Shown piece after piece: positions 19,043 through 27,214 of a stretch of 64,000 bases of DNA. Positions within the stretch are counted from its first letter, which is position 1, and each line of letters begins with the position of its first letter. Location: NCBI GenBank assembly GCA_036489755.1, contig DASXFD010000003.1:124001-188000 (forward strand), written 5' to 3'. The notes below the pieces were generated by a model, which saw only the letters and a program-made list of their open reading frames with translations, was not told the origin of the DNA and did not search any database. Origin of the DNA: JABFXX01 sp036489755. GTDB taxonomy: Bacteria > Myxococcota_A > Polyangia > Haliangiales > Haliangiaceae. A program made the translations under genes and the position numbers.

Positions 19043-19069
19043 ATCGTGCACGATTATATCGTGCACGAT
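19043..19069. promoter_or_regulatory. Tandem palindromic OhrR-type operator
   Basis: ATCGTGCACGAT, a perfect 12-base palindrome, occurs at 19043-19054 and again at 19058-19069, with centres 15 bases apart. Each copy follows ATT or TAT-rich DNA (ATTATATCGTG twice). The region is unusually AT-rich for this genome and lies 39-65 bases upstream of ohr, the normal place for a MarR-type repressor to block the promoter. The divergent gene at 19125 starts 55 bases from it and could also be controlled. Confidence 0.8.
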
Positions 19070-19124
19070 GTAATTCGCCGGCGGTTGCACCGAGCGGCCG
19101 GGCGGTGTCTGCTTTCGCGGCGCG

Positions 19125-19790
19125 ATGACGTACCGGGATGATCGTGACGCGGATCAGGCGCGCATCGCCGCGCTCGAAGGCGAGCTCCGCGACGCGAAGC
19201 AGCGCATCGCAGAGCTCGACGGCACGCGGTCGCAGGCGCTGGTGGTCGTCGAGAGCGGCAAGCTCGTCGCAACTGCGAGCACGTCGACGGCCGCGAAGAT
19301 CTTCGGCGGCCCGCGCCTGTTGCGGCAGTTCCGACGATACGATCGGGCGCTGTCGCGCGAGCACTTCGAGCACCTGATCGAGCGCGCCCGCGAGGTGACC
19401 GGCGCGATGGGCCGCTCGGAGCTGCTGAGGACGTCGGTGATGTGGATGCGCGGCAACGACAACTCGGCCGGGCCGAGCCAGACCGTGACCGTGGTCGTCC
19501 GCGACGGCACGACCACGCTGCAGGTCACGGATCGGCTCGGCCCGCTGGCCGGCGCGTTGTACGGCGGCGTCGGCGGCGGGTTGGGCGGCGGCGGCCTCGC
19601 CATTCCGATCGTCCTAACCACGGCGATGCCGGTGCTGGCCCCGGTGTTCTTCACGGCATGGTTCGGCGGTGTGTTCGGGCTCACAAGGACGCTGTTCAAG
19701 CGGGGCGTGCGAGGCCGCGCGATCCAACTGCAGGCGCTGTTCGACGCGCTGGCGGCCGACATCGACGCCGCGCTGCCGCCTCCCGACTGA
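19125..19790 (+). CDS. Coiled-coil membrane protein, unknown function
   Basis: A 221-residue protein. Residues 8-33 are a charged coiled coil (DADQARIAALEGELRDAKQRIAEL). The centre is soluble (about 34-130). A Gly-rich hydrophobic stretch at about 138-185 (GALYGGVGGGLGGGGLAIPI, TTAMPVLAPVFFTAWFGG) should make two transmembrane helices. The C-terminus is again charged. No family is recognised. It is divergent from ohr, sharing the operator region, so hydroperoxide-dependent expression is possible. Confidence 0.65.
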   Translation: MTYRDDRDADQARIAALEGELRDAKQRIAELDGTRSQALVVVESGKLVATASTSTAAKIFGGPRLLRQFRRYDRALSREHFEHLIERAREVTGAMGRSELLRTSVMWMRGNDNSAGPSQTVTVVVRDGTTTLQVTDRLGPLAGALYGGVGGGLGGGGLAIPIVLTTAMPVLAPVFFTAWFGGVFGLTRTLFKRGVRGRAIQLQALFDALAADIDAALPPPD

Positions 19791-19862
19791 CCGGCGCCGG
19801 CTCTGTCCCCGGCGAAAGAGAACGTTCTGGCGCCGCCGCCCGGGATTGGTGAAACTGATGCA

Positions 19863-20585
19863 GTGAGCTACCGCTGGTTCGGGGTTGCCGCACTGTTCGT
19901 AGCGCTCGCCTGCTCGCGATCGGCCGTCGCCGATGCGACGCATTGGCGCCTGCAGACCGAACGCGGCCCCGTCCACGTGTGGATCCCGAGCAACTACGAC
20001 GCGCGCACCGCGATGACGATCGTGTTCGTGCACGGCTACAACATCGATGTCGACACCGCGTGGACCGAGTACCACCTCGCCGATCAGTTCGCGCACTCGC
20101 AGCTCAACGCGATGTTCATTGCGTGCACGGCGCCGTCGAGCCTCGCCGAGGGCGTGTGGTGGCCTTCGCTGTCGGGTTTGCTCGCCGCCGTCGTGGCGGG
20201 AACCGGTCAGCAGATGCCGTCGGGCGAGCTCGTCGCCGTCGGTCACTCGGCCGCGTACCGCACGCTCGTCTTGTGGCTCGGCGATGCGAACCTGCGGACG
20301 CTCGTGCTGCTCGACGCCGCGTACGGCGAAGAGGATCAGTTCCTCGCGTGGACGCGCGCCGACGAGCATCACCGGCTGATCAACGTCGCGAGCGACACGA
20401 TCCAGGAGAGCGACTGGATCGCGCAGTACCTGCCGGAGACCAAGCGAGTCTACGGGCTGCCATCCGACTGGACCGACGACGAGCGTGAAGCGCGTGTCCT
20501 GTACGTCCGCACCGGCATCGGCCACATGGGCATGATCACCGGCGGCGTGGCGCTACCGCTCGCGCTACGTGCGCTCGTGCCCTGA
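19863..20585 (+). CDS. Exported alpha/beta-hydrolase-like protein
   Basis: A 240-residue protein with an N-terminal signal (FGVAALFVALACSRSAVA; Cys17 could be a lipobox). The core shows strand-loop IVFVHGYNIDVDTAWTEY (HGYN oxyanion loop) and the nucleophile elbow VAVGHSAAYRTLVLWL, where Ser replaces the usual G-x-S-x-G centre as G-H-S-A-A. The catalytic His may be the one in GIGHMGMI near the C-terminus. Enzyme substrate is unknown. It begins at GTG 19863. Confidence 0.7.
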   Translation: MSYRWFGVAALFVALACSRSAVADATHWRLQTERGPVHVWIPSNYDARTAMTIVFVHGYNIDVDTAWTEYHLADQFAHSQLNAMFIACTAPSSLAEGVWWPSLSGLLAAVVAGTGQQMPSGELVAVGHSAAYRTLVLWLGDANLRTLVLLDAAYGEEDQFLAWTRADEHHRLINVASDTIQESDWIAQYLPETKRVYGLPSDWTDDEREARVLYVRTGIGHMGMITGGVALPLALRALVP

Positions 20586-20659
20586 GCTCGGCGGCGGAAC
20601 ACACCGTACTGGCCGCCGCGCGAGTGACGGTGCGGCAGCGCCGCGCTACCGTGGAAGCG

Positions 20660-21748
20660 ATGCGAACGCGAGTCTCCGAGTGGCTGCGCCGCGCGAGCGA
20701 TGCCGCGTGGGCGGATGCCTGGAAAGCCGCGCGCGCGATCGCCACGCCGTGGATGAAGAAGGAGCTCGCCGAGACTCGCGCAAAGCTGCGCGGCGAGCCG
20801 AAGCAAGTCGTCGTGTCGCGCGACGCGATCGAGCGCGCGCTCGCGAATGCCGCGCCGCCCGAAGTTCCGCTCGATGCGGTCGTGCTTCGCGGCACCGAGC
20901 TGCGCGCGCGGTTCCCTGATGGGCCCGACGTTCGGCGCGGCACGCACCTCGTCGGCAAGTTTCGGCTCACCCATCGTGCGATCCCGAGCGAGTCGGTGAT
21001 CGTCGTCGCGCTGTTCAGCGACGTTGCCGCGGATTACTTCGTCGAGTCGATGACCGCCGACGTCGCGGCGGAGCTCAACGAGCACTACGGCGCGCGCGTC
21101 GCATTTTCCGACGGCGAAGCGAGCGTGCCGGTCGTGCTGAAAGAGATCGCGACCGCCGCCGGGCTCGGCCGGATCGGCAAGAACGCGCTGTTCTTCTCGA
21201 ACCGCTTCGGCTTCAACTGCAAGCTCGGCGTGGTGTTCGTCGACGCGCCGGTCGATCGCTACGACGCCGTACCGACGAACCGCGAGTGGAAGCTGGCCGA
21301 CTGCGCGACGTGCAACCTGTGCGTCGAGGCGTGCCCGGTGAGCGCGTTCGACGACTACGCGATCACGAACGTGCCCGCATGCGATCGGATGATCGCGAGC
21401 GACTACTTCGGGCCGCGGCGCGATCACATGTGCCGTGCGTGCATCACGCGCTGCCCGGTTTCGAACGACGTGCTGAAATTGCGCCGCCGCGAGGGCGCAC
21501 CGCAGCGCACGTTCTGGGACAACGAGGCGCAGCTCGCCCTCGCCGCCGATCTGTTCATGTATCGGCCGTCGTTCTGGGTGTGGCTGATGCAGCGGTTTTA
21601 TTACGGCGCCGATCTGCCCGGCCGAACGCGCGAGCGCACGGGCTTCGCCGACGCGCTCTCGCAATCGATCAGAGTCGCGACGAGCGATCGCACGCGCGAC
21701 GGCTGGCGCCTCGCCGCCCGCGGCCGATCCAAAACGCGCAGACCATGA
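20660..21748 (+). CDS. QueG/reductive-dehalogenase-like double 4Fe-4S protein
   Basis: A 362-residue cytoplasmic protein. The middle (residues 160-200) has EIATAAGLGRIGKNALFFSNRFG, the hallmark of epoxyqueuosine reductase and related corrinoid/iron-sulfur enzymes. A ferredoxin segment follows: CATCNLCVEACPVSAF (C-x2-C-x2-C-x3-CP) and CRACITRCPVS with an upstream PACDRM cysteine for the second cluster. It is longer at the C-terminus than QueG (which ends soon after the clusters) and lacks the HEAT-like tail. Because the N-terminal DE-x-motif that binds cobalamin in QueG is not clear, it may be a related oxidoreductase rather than QueG. It starts at ATG 20660 and overlaps the convergent beta-helix gene by 80 bases. 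Confidence 0.7.
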   Translation: MRTRVSEWLRRASDAAWADAWKAARAIATPWMKKELAETRAKLRGEPKQVVVSRDAIERALANAAPPEVPLDAVVLRGTELRARFPDGPDVRRGTHLVGKFRLTHRAIPSESVIVVALFSDVAADYFVESMTADVAAELNEHYGARVAFSDGEASVPVVLKEIATAAGLGRIGKNALFFSNRFGFNCKLGVVFVDAPVDRYDAVPTNREWKLADCATCNLCVEACPVSAFDDYAITNVPACDRMIASDYFGPRRDHMCRACITRCPVSNDVLKLRRREGAPQRTFWDNEAQLALAADLFMYRPSFWVWLMQRFYYGADLPGRTRERTGFADALSQSIRVATSDRTRDGWRLAARGRSKTRRP

Positions 21749-23012
21749 CGAGCAACGCCGGCGGCGCGTCGCCCGGCGCCTGACAGCAGCCCGAGCCGCC
21801 CGACGGTGTCGGCGTCGGATCGTCGCCGTCGGTGATGCCTCCGCCTCCTCCCGACGTGCCTCCAACCTCGTCGGCACCGATGTCGATTGCGCCGCCGAAG
21901 ATCGTGCGGGTCTCGACCATCTCGGGCTGCACGTACTCCTCGGTCGGCTCGAGCGACTGGCCATCCAGCCCGAGGCCCGGCACGCTGCCCGCGTCGATGC
22001 ACGGCGAGCCGACCAACAAGTGATAATCGTAATTCGTCGGATCGGCGAGCATCGGATCGCCCTGCGCGTCGGTCCAGTTCGTCATCAGCGTCGCGGTGGC
22101 GAGCGAGCTGACCGTGCCCGCGCCGTGAAAGATGTTGTTCTGGACCAACGGCATCGTGCCGGTCGCGAGCGACAGGAACGTGCCACTCGCCAGATCGTTC
22201 ACGACGGTGTTGTTCACGAAGAACAAGTGCTGATCTGGATTGCTCGTGCCTTCTTCGCCGGAGCTCACGATGGCCGGATTGCCGGTGGCGGCGCTCTGCT
22301 CGATGAAGTTGCCGATGATGTACGACGTGCCGCCGTTCGGCAGATCGATCTCGTAGCTCGCAGTCGTGCCCGTCTCGTCGGTGAGCCGGTTGTAGAGGAT
22401 GTTGTTGATGTAGCCGCGCGACTTCAGCAGGTGGCCGACCTTCGCGCCGTGCGAGTACGACGCCTCGACGGTCACGCTGCCGTAGTCGCCGAGATACATG
22501 TTGTGCGAAAAGCCGTCGCCGGCGCCGTTGTTCGCGAACTCCGACGACTCGATCGTGACCGAGCCGGAGCCCGCCGTCGGCGGACTGCCGAGGATGCCGT
22601 CTTGGTTGTCGTGAAAGTAGCAATCGATGACGGTCAGGTTCGTGCCGCCGTGGCGAATGCCGGCGCCGTTGTTGCCGTCGGCGGATCCGATCGCGGCGCC
22701 AGAGAATTCGAAGCTCTGGATCGTCGCGTTCGGCGCATCGACCGTGAAGATGCCCTTCTCCTGAACGGGCGTGACACCGGTGAGATCGATCTTCGCGCGG
22801 CCGCTGCCGACGCCGACGATCGTCAGGTTGTCGGTCGTCCACTCGCAGGTGTCGCCGTTGTAGTTCCCCGACGAGTCGACCTCGATGCGATCGCCGGGAG
22901 ATGCCGAGCCGATCGCGTCGCACGGCTTCGCGTACGGCTGGCCGGGGCCGACCTCGAGCGTGTTTGCCATCGCGGCGGCAGGAATGAGCAGCAGCAGCGC
23001 CGTTCGCCTCAT
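21669..23012 (-). CDS. Exported right-handed parallel beta-helix protein with MYXO-CTERM-like tail
   Basis: A 447-residue exported protein. After a Sec signal (RRTALLLLIPAAAMA), residues 20-370 hold repeated Asn/Gly/Val/Ile turns such as NLTVIDCYFHDNQDGI, VTIESSEFANNGAG, NNILYN, IIGNFIEQ and FVNNTVVN, the pattern of right-handed parallel beta-helices (pectate-lyase-like or surface adhesins). The C-terminus has GSGCCQAPGDAPPALLVMV, a hydrophobic stretch, then RGRR. This Gly-Cys / hydrophobic / Arg-cluster arrangement resembles the MYXO-CTERM sorting signal. A 15-residue basic tail beyond it is atypical. It may degrade or bind polysaccharide at the surface. It is divergent from the radical SAM gene. 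Confidence 0.8.
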   Translation of the reverse strand: MRRTALLLLIPAAAMANTLEVGPGQPYAKPCDAIGSASPGDRIEVDSSGNYNGDTCEWTTDNLTIVGVGSGRAKIDLTGVTPVQEKGIFTVDAPNATIQSFEFSGAAIGSADGNNGAGIRHGGTNLTVIDCYFHDNQDGILGSPPTAGSGSVTIESSEFANNGAGDGFSHNMYLGDYGSVTVEASYSHGAKVGHLLKSRGYINNILYNRLTDETGTTASYEIDLPNGGTSYIIGNFIEQSAATGNPAIVSSGEEGTSNPDQHLFFVNNTVVNDLASGTFLSLATGTMPLVQNNIFHGAGTVSSLATATLMTNWTDAQGDPMLADPTNYDYHLLVGSPCIDAGSVPGLGLDGQSLEPTEEYVQPEMVETRTIFGGAIDIGADEVGGTSGGGGGITDGDDPTPTPSGGSGCCQAPGDAPPALLVMVCAFWIGRGRRGASRRACDRSSRL

Positions 23013-23063
23013 GCCACGATGGTACGCCTTGGCGCACCGTTTCGTTCGTGTTATCTCTACACC

Positions 23064-24335
23064 ATGACGCCCGTGTACCACGCGACCGTGCTGTCGAACT
23101 TCGCCCGCGGTTTCGACAAGTACGCGCGTGTATACGACAAGGCGCGCATTCGCGAGAGCAAGCACCCGAGCGAGACCTACGTGCTGTTCGAGCGCGAGCT
23201 CGCGGTCGGTGCGCGCAAGGCTCGCACGCTGTGTGACCGGCTCGCGATCGCCGGCGACGTGCCGATCGCGCTGGCGTCGTCGATCGACGAGCGCGAGCTC
23301 GAGCCCAACACGCGCACCGGGCTCGGCCGCGTAGTGCGCGGCACACGGCTGTCGCTCGACGGCGTGCGCGAGCTCGATGGCGACTCGCTCGGTGCGCCGA
23401 TCTCGCTCGAGGACGCGATGGCGCGGTCGCTCGCGCTGCACGAGCGCGCGTTCGTGCCGTTTCGCGAGCTGCGGCCGCGTTCGATCTCGTTCCTGCCGAT
23501 CGCGCGCGGCTGCCAGGCAGCGTGTGCGTTTTGCTTCAGCACCGCGTCGGTGTCGTCGGATCAGATGCACGGCGCGTTCTCACTCGATACGGCCTCGCGT
23601 TGGCTCGACGACGCGGCCGCCCGCGGCGCCGAACGCGCGGTGATCACCGGCGGCGGCGAGCCGACGCTGCTGCGCTGGTCGCAGCTCCTCGCGCTCGTGC
23701 GTGCATGCCGCGAGCGGTTCGCGAAGGTCGTGCTGATCACGAACGGCCTGGTGCTCGCGCGCGAGCCGTCACGTGCGGCCGAGCTCGCGGATGCCGGGCT
23801 CGGCGTGCTCGCCGTCTCGCGTCACCATCACGACGAGGCGCGCAACGCCGAGCTGATGAAGCTCGCGACCGGCACGCCTGCCGTCGTCGAGGCGGCCGCG
23901 CGCGCCGGCCTGCGGGTGCGGCTCGTGTGCGTGCTCCAGCGCACAGGAATCGGCGATGCCGACGCGATCGATGCGTACGTGCGATGGGCGAGCGCGCTCG
24001 GCGCCGACGAGGTTTGCTTCAAGGAGCTCTACGTCTCGACGAGCCGCGAGTCCGTCTATCACTCGAGCGCCGCGAACGAGCACAGCGCACGCAACCAGGT
24101 GCCGCTCGCGAACGTGCTTGCGTGGGCGGCGCGCGCCGGGTTTGCCGAGACCATGCAGCTGCCGTGGGGCGCGCCGGTGTTCGACGGCCGCGTCGGCGGG
24201 CGCGCGTTGCGCGTCGCGGCGTACACCGAGCCGAGCCTGTTCTGGGAACGCGTGCACGGGATCGCGCGCAGCTGGAACGTGATGGCCGACGGCACGTGCC
24301 TCGCGTCGCTGGAAGATCGGCAGAGCGCGCTGTGA
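23064..24335 (+). CDS. Radical SAM enzyme
   Basis: A 423-residue cytoplasmic protein. The radical SAM cluster is CQAACAFC (C-x3-C-x2-C, about residues 152-159) within a SFLPIARGCQAACAFCFSTAS context. Next come TGGGEPTLL (SAM-binding GGE motif), LITNGLVLA and an unusual VSRHHHDEARNAEL segment. The N-terminal 140 residues are extra and unrecognised; the C-terminus has no obvious SPASM cluster set. The reaction is unknown. It starts at ATG 23064 and its stop overlaps the aminotransferase-like GTG. It is the first gene of three overlapping genes and divergent from the beta-helix gene, 51 bases away. Confidence 0.85.
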   Translation: MTPVYHATVLSNFARGFDKYARVYDKARIRESKHPSETYVLFERELAVGARKARTLCDRLAIAGDVPIALASSIDERELEPNTRTGLGRVVRGTRLSLDGVRELDGDSLGAPISLEDAMARSLALHERAFVPFRELRPRSISFLPIARGCQAACAFCFSTASVSSDQMHGAFSLDTASRWLDDAAARGAERAVITGGGEPTLLRWSQLLALVRACRERFAKVVLITNGLVLAREPSRAAELADAGLGVLAVSRHHHDEARNAELMKLATGTPAVVEAAARAGLRVRLVCVLQRTGIGDADAIDAYVRWASALGADEVCFKELYVSTSRESVYHSSAANEHSARNQVPLANVLAWAARAGFAETMQLPWGAPVFDGRVGGRALRVAAYTEPSLFWERVHGIARSWNVMADGTCLASLEDRQSAL

Positions 24336-25288
24336 CCGCGTTCGAAGACTTCGTCGCGCTGCAGGCGCGCGTGCCCGATGGCACGTTGCGGCTCGGCGAG
24401 ACGCGGATCGCCCGCGCGCTCGCGGCGCTGCGCAGGGAGATCGAGCCGCCGGAGTCGTTTCCGACGATCCATCGCTGCGATCTGGCGCGCGCATGGTGCG
24501 CATCGCGCGGCATGCCCGCGGCGTGGAGCGGCCGCGCGCTCGTGTGCGAAGGCGTGCGTCATGCGCTCGCGCTGATCTTCGGCGAGCTCGCGCGGCGCGG
24601 CGAGCCCGTCGCATTGCCGCGCGACGTCTATCCGGTGTACTGGCGCATCGCCGCCGACGCCGGCGTCGCCGCGATCGGCATCGACACGTTCCCCGAGCTC
24701 GCGCACGCGTTCGCGACGCGCGCGCATTACGTCGTGCTGCCCTGCCCGCTCAAGCTGCATGGCCGCGACTGGACCGACGGCGAATTCGCGGCCGCGGCGT
24801 GCTGGCTCGCAGCCGATCGCCGTCGCCGGCTCGTCCTCGACGGCGTCTACTCGTTCGGCGAGCCGATCGCGCGCGGCGTGCGCGAGCTGTGCGCGACCGA
24901 TCAGGTGATCTATCTCGACTCGCTCTCGAAGGGCTGGCTGCACGAGCGCGTGTTCGGCAGCGCGGTCGTGCCGGCGCGCGACGTCGCGGTCTGGGCGCCG
25001 ATCTTTCGCGCGGCCGCACCGACGCAGCGCTCGCTGTTTGTCGCGCGTGCGCTCGTCGCTGCGCCACGGCTGCCGATCGAGGCAACGCTCGCCGAGCTGC
25101 GCGCACGCACGATCGAGCTGCTCGCGTCGCGCGGCATCGAGGCGCGTGCGCCACGCCGCGGCTACTTCGTGCCCGTTCGCATCGCCGGCGATGTCGCGCT
25201 CGCCGATCACCGCACGCTGCTCGTGCCGTTCGCCGTGTTCGGCGGGCACGGGCCATGGTCGTTCGCGAGCGCGCTCGGTGCCGCATGA
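24332..25288 (+). CDS. PLP-dependent aminotransferase-like enzyme (class I/II fold)
   Basis: A 318-residue protein starting at GTG 24332 (GTGA overlap with the upstream stop). Fold-type I features: the SNxLVLDGVYSFGEP-like strand RLVLDGVYSFGEPI (Asp as the PLP-N1 ligand), and YLDSLSKGWLHERVFGSAVV with the Schiff-base lysine in LSKGW (about residue 198). ALPRDVYPVYWRIAADAG matches the region after the cofactor phosphate loop. It is shorter than a full class I aminotransferase (about 390 residues), lacking part of the C-terminal small domain. Substrate unknown. It sits between the radical SAM and methyltransferase genes with overlaps on both sides. Confidence 0.75.
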   Translation: MTAFEDFVALQARVPDGTLRLGETRIARALAALRREIEPPESFPTIHRCDLARAWCASRGMPAAWSGRALVCEGVRHALALIFGELARRGEPVALPRDVYPVYWRIAADAGVAAIGIDTFPELAHAFATRAHYVVLPCPLKLHGRDWTDGEFAAAACWLAADRRRRLVLDGVYSFGEPIARGVRELCATDQVIYLDSLSKGWLHERVFGSAVVPARDVAVWAPIFRAAAPTQRSLFVARALVAAPRLPIEATLAELRARTIELLASRGIEARAPRRGYFVPVRIAGDVALADHRTLLVPFAVFGGHGPWSFASALGAA

Positions 25289-25998
25289 CCTTGCTCGCGC
25301 GGGATCCCGCGTTGTGGGACACCGTGTTTCGCGAGCCACCGGCACGCACGCGCTGGATCGCGAAGCTCGCGCACGGCCGTAGCGTGCTCGACGTCGGCTG
25401 CGCCACCGGCTCGTTGTGCGCCGAGCTCGCCGCGCGCGGACTCTCGGTTGCGGGCGTCGACGTCAACGCGCGGTTCATCGCCGCGGCGCGCCTCAAGTGT
25501 CCGCATGTGCGATTCGTCGTCGGTGAGATGGCGAGGTTTCGCGCGCCACCGGCCGCGCTCGTGTGCTGCCTCGGCACGACGTTCGGCTACAACCTCGATC
25601 ACACCGCAGCAGCGGCGACGCTCGCGAACCTGTATCGCCACGTGCGGCCGCGCGGCACGCTCGTCATCGATACGCTCAACGCGATCGCGATGCTCGGACC
25701 ACGGCCGTTTCGTGCGCACACGCGTCACGCATTCGTGCACGGTGAGCGGCGCTATGTGGCGCTGATCGCGCATCGGCTCGAGCTCGCGACGCAGCTGTTG
25801 ACCGAGCAGGTCACGTGGCGGATCGGCGCGCGGGTCGTGCGCGATCCGGTCGAGCGCCTCCGGCTGTGGTTTCCACAGGAGCTCGCCGCGCTAGTCGTGG
25901 CCGCAGGATTCCGCAACATCACACTGTTCGACGGCTACGGTACGCGGTCGCACTCGTTCGGCGGCCGGCGACTCGTGATCGTCGCGCGCAAACGATAA
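25285..25998 (+). CDS. Class I SAM-dependent methyltransferase
   Basis: A 237-residue methyltransferase. The SAM loop is SVLDVGCATGSLCAELAARG (about 32-51), then GVDVNARFIAAAR (acidic Asp ribose ligand) and LVCCLGTTFGYNLDHTAAAATLANL, RPRGTLVIDTLN. The C-terminal LWFPQELAALVVAAGFRNITLFDGYG is a small-molecule methyltransferase-type tail. It starts at ATG 25285, overlapping the aminotransferase stop by four bases. Together with the two preceding genes it forms one translationally coupled operon. Confidence 0.85.
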   Translation: MTLLARDPALWDTVFREPPARTRWIAKLAHGRSVLDVGCATGSLCAELAARGLSVAGVDVNARFIAAARLKCPHVRFVVGEMARFRAPPAALVCCLGTTFGYNLDHTAAAATLANLYRHVRPRGTLVIDTLNAIAMLGPRPFRAHTRHAFVHGERRYVALIAHRLELATQLLTEQVTWRIGARVVRDPVERLRLWFPQELAALVVAAGFRNITLFDGYGTRSHSFGGRRLVIVARKR

Positions 25999-26033
25999 GC
26001 TGACTGACCACTTCGCTCGTAAGGATCGCCGAC

Positions 26034-26438
26034 ATGGGTAGACTCGACCGGGACAAGCTTGCCGAGCTCGCGTTTTCGGCACTACGGATCATCGCGGGCG
26101 CCATGTTCTTGTGCCATGGCATCCAGAAGCTGTTCGGCGTGATGCTCCCGCATCCGGTGCCGGCGTTCTCGCAGCTGTGGATCGGCGCCGTGATCGAGCT
26201 GGTCGCCGGCACGCTGATCGCGCTCGGCCTGTTCGCGCGCCCCGCGGCGTTCATCGCGTCGGGCCAGATGGCCGTCGCGTACTTCCAGTTCCACTGGGGC
26301 TTCCACTTCGACCGGCGCATTCTGCCGATCGCGACCGGTGCCGACGATGCGGTGCTTTATTGCTTCGTGTTCCTGTTCATCGCGGCCCGCGGAGCCGGCG
26401 CGGCGTCACTCGATCGCGCGCTGCGCGGCGTGACGTAG
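26034..26438 (+). CDS. DoxX-family membrane protein
   Basis: A 134-residue membrane protein with four helices. DoxX features: LRIIAGAMFLCHGIQKLFG (first helix and its HGIQK loop), PAFSQLWIGAVIELVAGTLIALGLFARPAAFIASGQM and a HFDRRILPIATGADDAVLYCF loop. This is the pattern of the YphA/DoxX family, which is linked to oxidative-stress and thiol homeostasis in a few bacteria but mostly unstudied. The start is ATG 26034 with AAGGA eight bases upstream. A second DoxX gene lies at the window's left edge. Confidence 0.85.
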   Translation: MGRLDRDKLAELAFSALRIIAGAMFLCHGIQKLFGVMLPHPVPAFSQLWIGAVIELVAGTLIALGLFARPAAFIASGQMAVAYFQFHWGFHFDRRILPIATGADDAVLYCFVFLFIAARGAGAASLDRALRGVT

Positions 26439-26443
26439 GCACA

Positions 26444-26827
26444 TCACGACTTCTTGGCGCGCCGCTTCTCGGCGGCGAAATACGTTGTCGACCGTCGCGC
26501 GCCTTTGGTCTTGAGCGCGCCGTCCGCGATCATCTTCCGGATCGGCAACATCAGGTCACGCGTGTTGGTCTCGAGCTGTTTGTTGATCTGCTCGATGCGC
26601 AATCCCGGGTGGCGCACCACGAACTCGAAGAACTCGCTGGCGAGATGCTCGAGCTCGTTGCTCGACCGCTTCTCGCCCCGGCGGCGGGCTCCGTCGCTGC
26701 GCTTGCCACTGCTGCCGTTCGCGAGCGCGCGCTCGAGCGTATCGATCGCGGCTTCTCGAGCGAGTGACGAAATCTGGTTGACAAAGCCGCTGACCAATCG
26801 ATTCATCTCTGTTTGGAAGTCCAACAT
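26444..26827 (-). CDS. Small DNA-binding-type (winged-helix C-terminus) protein
   Basis: A 127-residue protein. The C-terminal 50 residues (HPGLRIEQINKQLETNTRDL and IRKMIADGALKTKGARRSTTYF) look like a winged helix-turn-helix with a recognition helix and a wing. The N-terminus is helical (FQTEMNRLVSGFVNQISSL, ending in a GSSGKRSDGARRRG linker). I start at ATG 26825-26827; the frame also opens at TTG 26860. It is convergent with the DoxX gene. A transcription regulator or chromatin-type protein is likely, but the family is not named. Confidence 0.65.
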   Translation of the reverse strand: MLDFQTEMNRLVSGFVNQISSLAREAAIDTLERALANGSSGKRSDGARRRGEKRSSNELEHLASEFFEFVVRHPGLRIEQINKQLETNTRDLMLPIRKMIADGALKTKGARRSTTYFAAEKRRAKKS

Positions 26828-27214
26828 GCGATTCGAGCATGTCGTCACTTTCAATAACAATCAATCTATCTCGTGGTCAGAATTCAACTCACCGTCCAGT
26901 GAGACGTAACCCACGGCGCGATGAAGTGGCCCCACGGTTCAAACGAGCGGCTCGCGCATCGCTCACGGCCGCGCGAACGCATCGTTCTCCCACAACGCCG
27001 CGAGACTGGTTGTCGTCGAAAGATCGCCGAATCGATCGAGCTAGACGGCTCGAGCACTCGCCCGACATCTAAGCTCGCAACCCGATTGCGAGCCTGCGTG
27101 CCGCTCCTCGGTGAGGAGATGCGTTTGCCGGCCGCGATCTCGTCCGCTCCGACGAGCCACAGTCGAATCAGCGACTGGCACAACCGATGCTCGGGTCGCG
27201 GGTAGGAGGTTTTG
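26828..27214. promoter_or_regulatory. 387-base intergenic region with two hairpins before an outer-membrane barrel
   Basis: No coding frame is credible here. It is less GC-rich than the rest near 26850-26890. Two perfect inverted repeats are present: GCTCGCAA-N5-TTGCGAGC (27073-27093) and CTCCTC-N3-GAGGAG (27104-27118). Both sit 100-140 bases upstream of the barrel protein's start, in what is probably its 5' leader or promoter. They may be an operator or a regulatory RNA fold. The ribosome-binding site TAGGAGG at 27203-27209 ends the region. Confidence 0.5.

Noticed and set aside
23013..23063. Small precursor-peptide gene beside the radical SAM operon
   Set aside because: Only 51 bases separate the divergent starts and no short frame with a plausible start and ribosome site was found there or after 25998.
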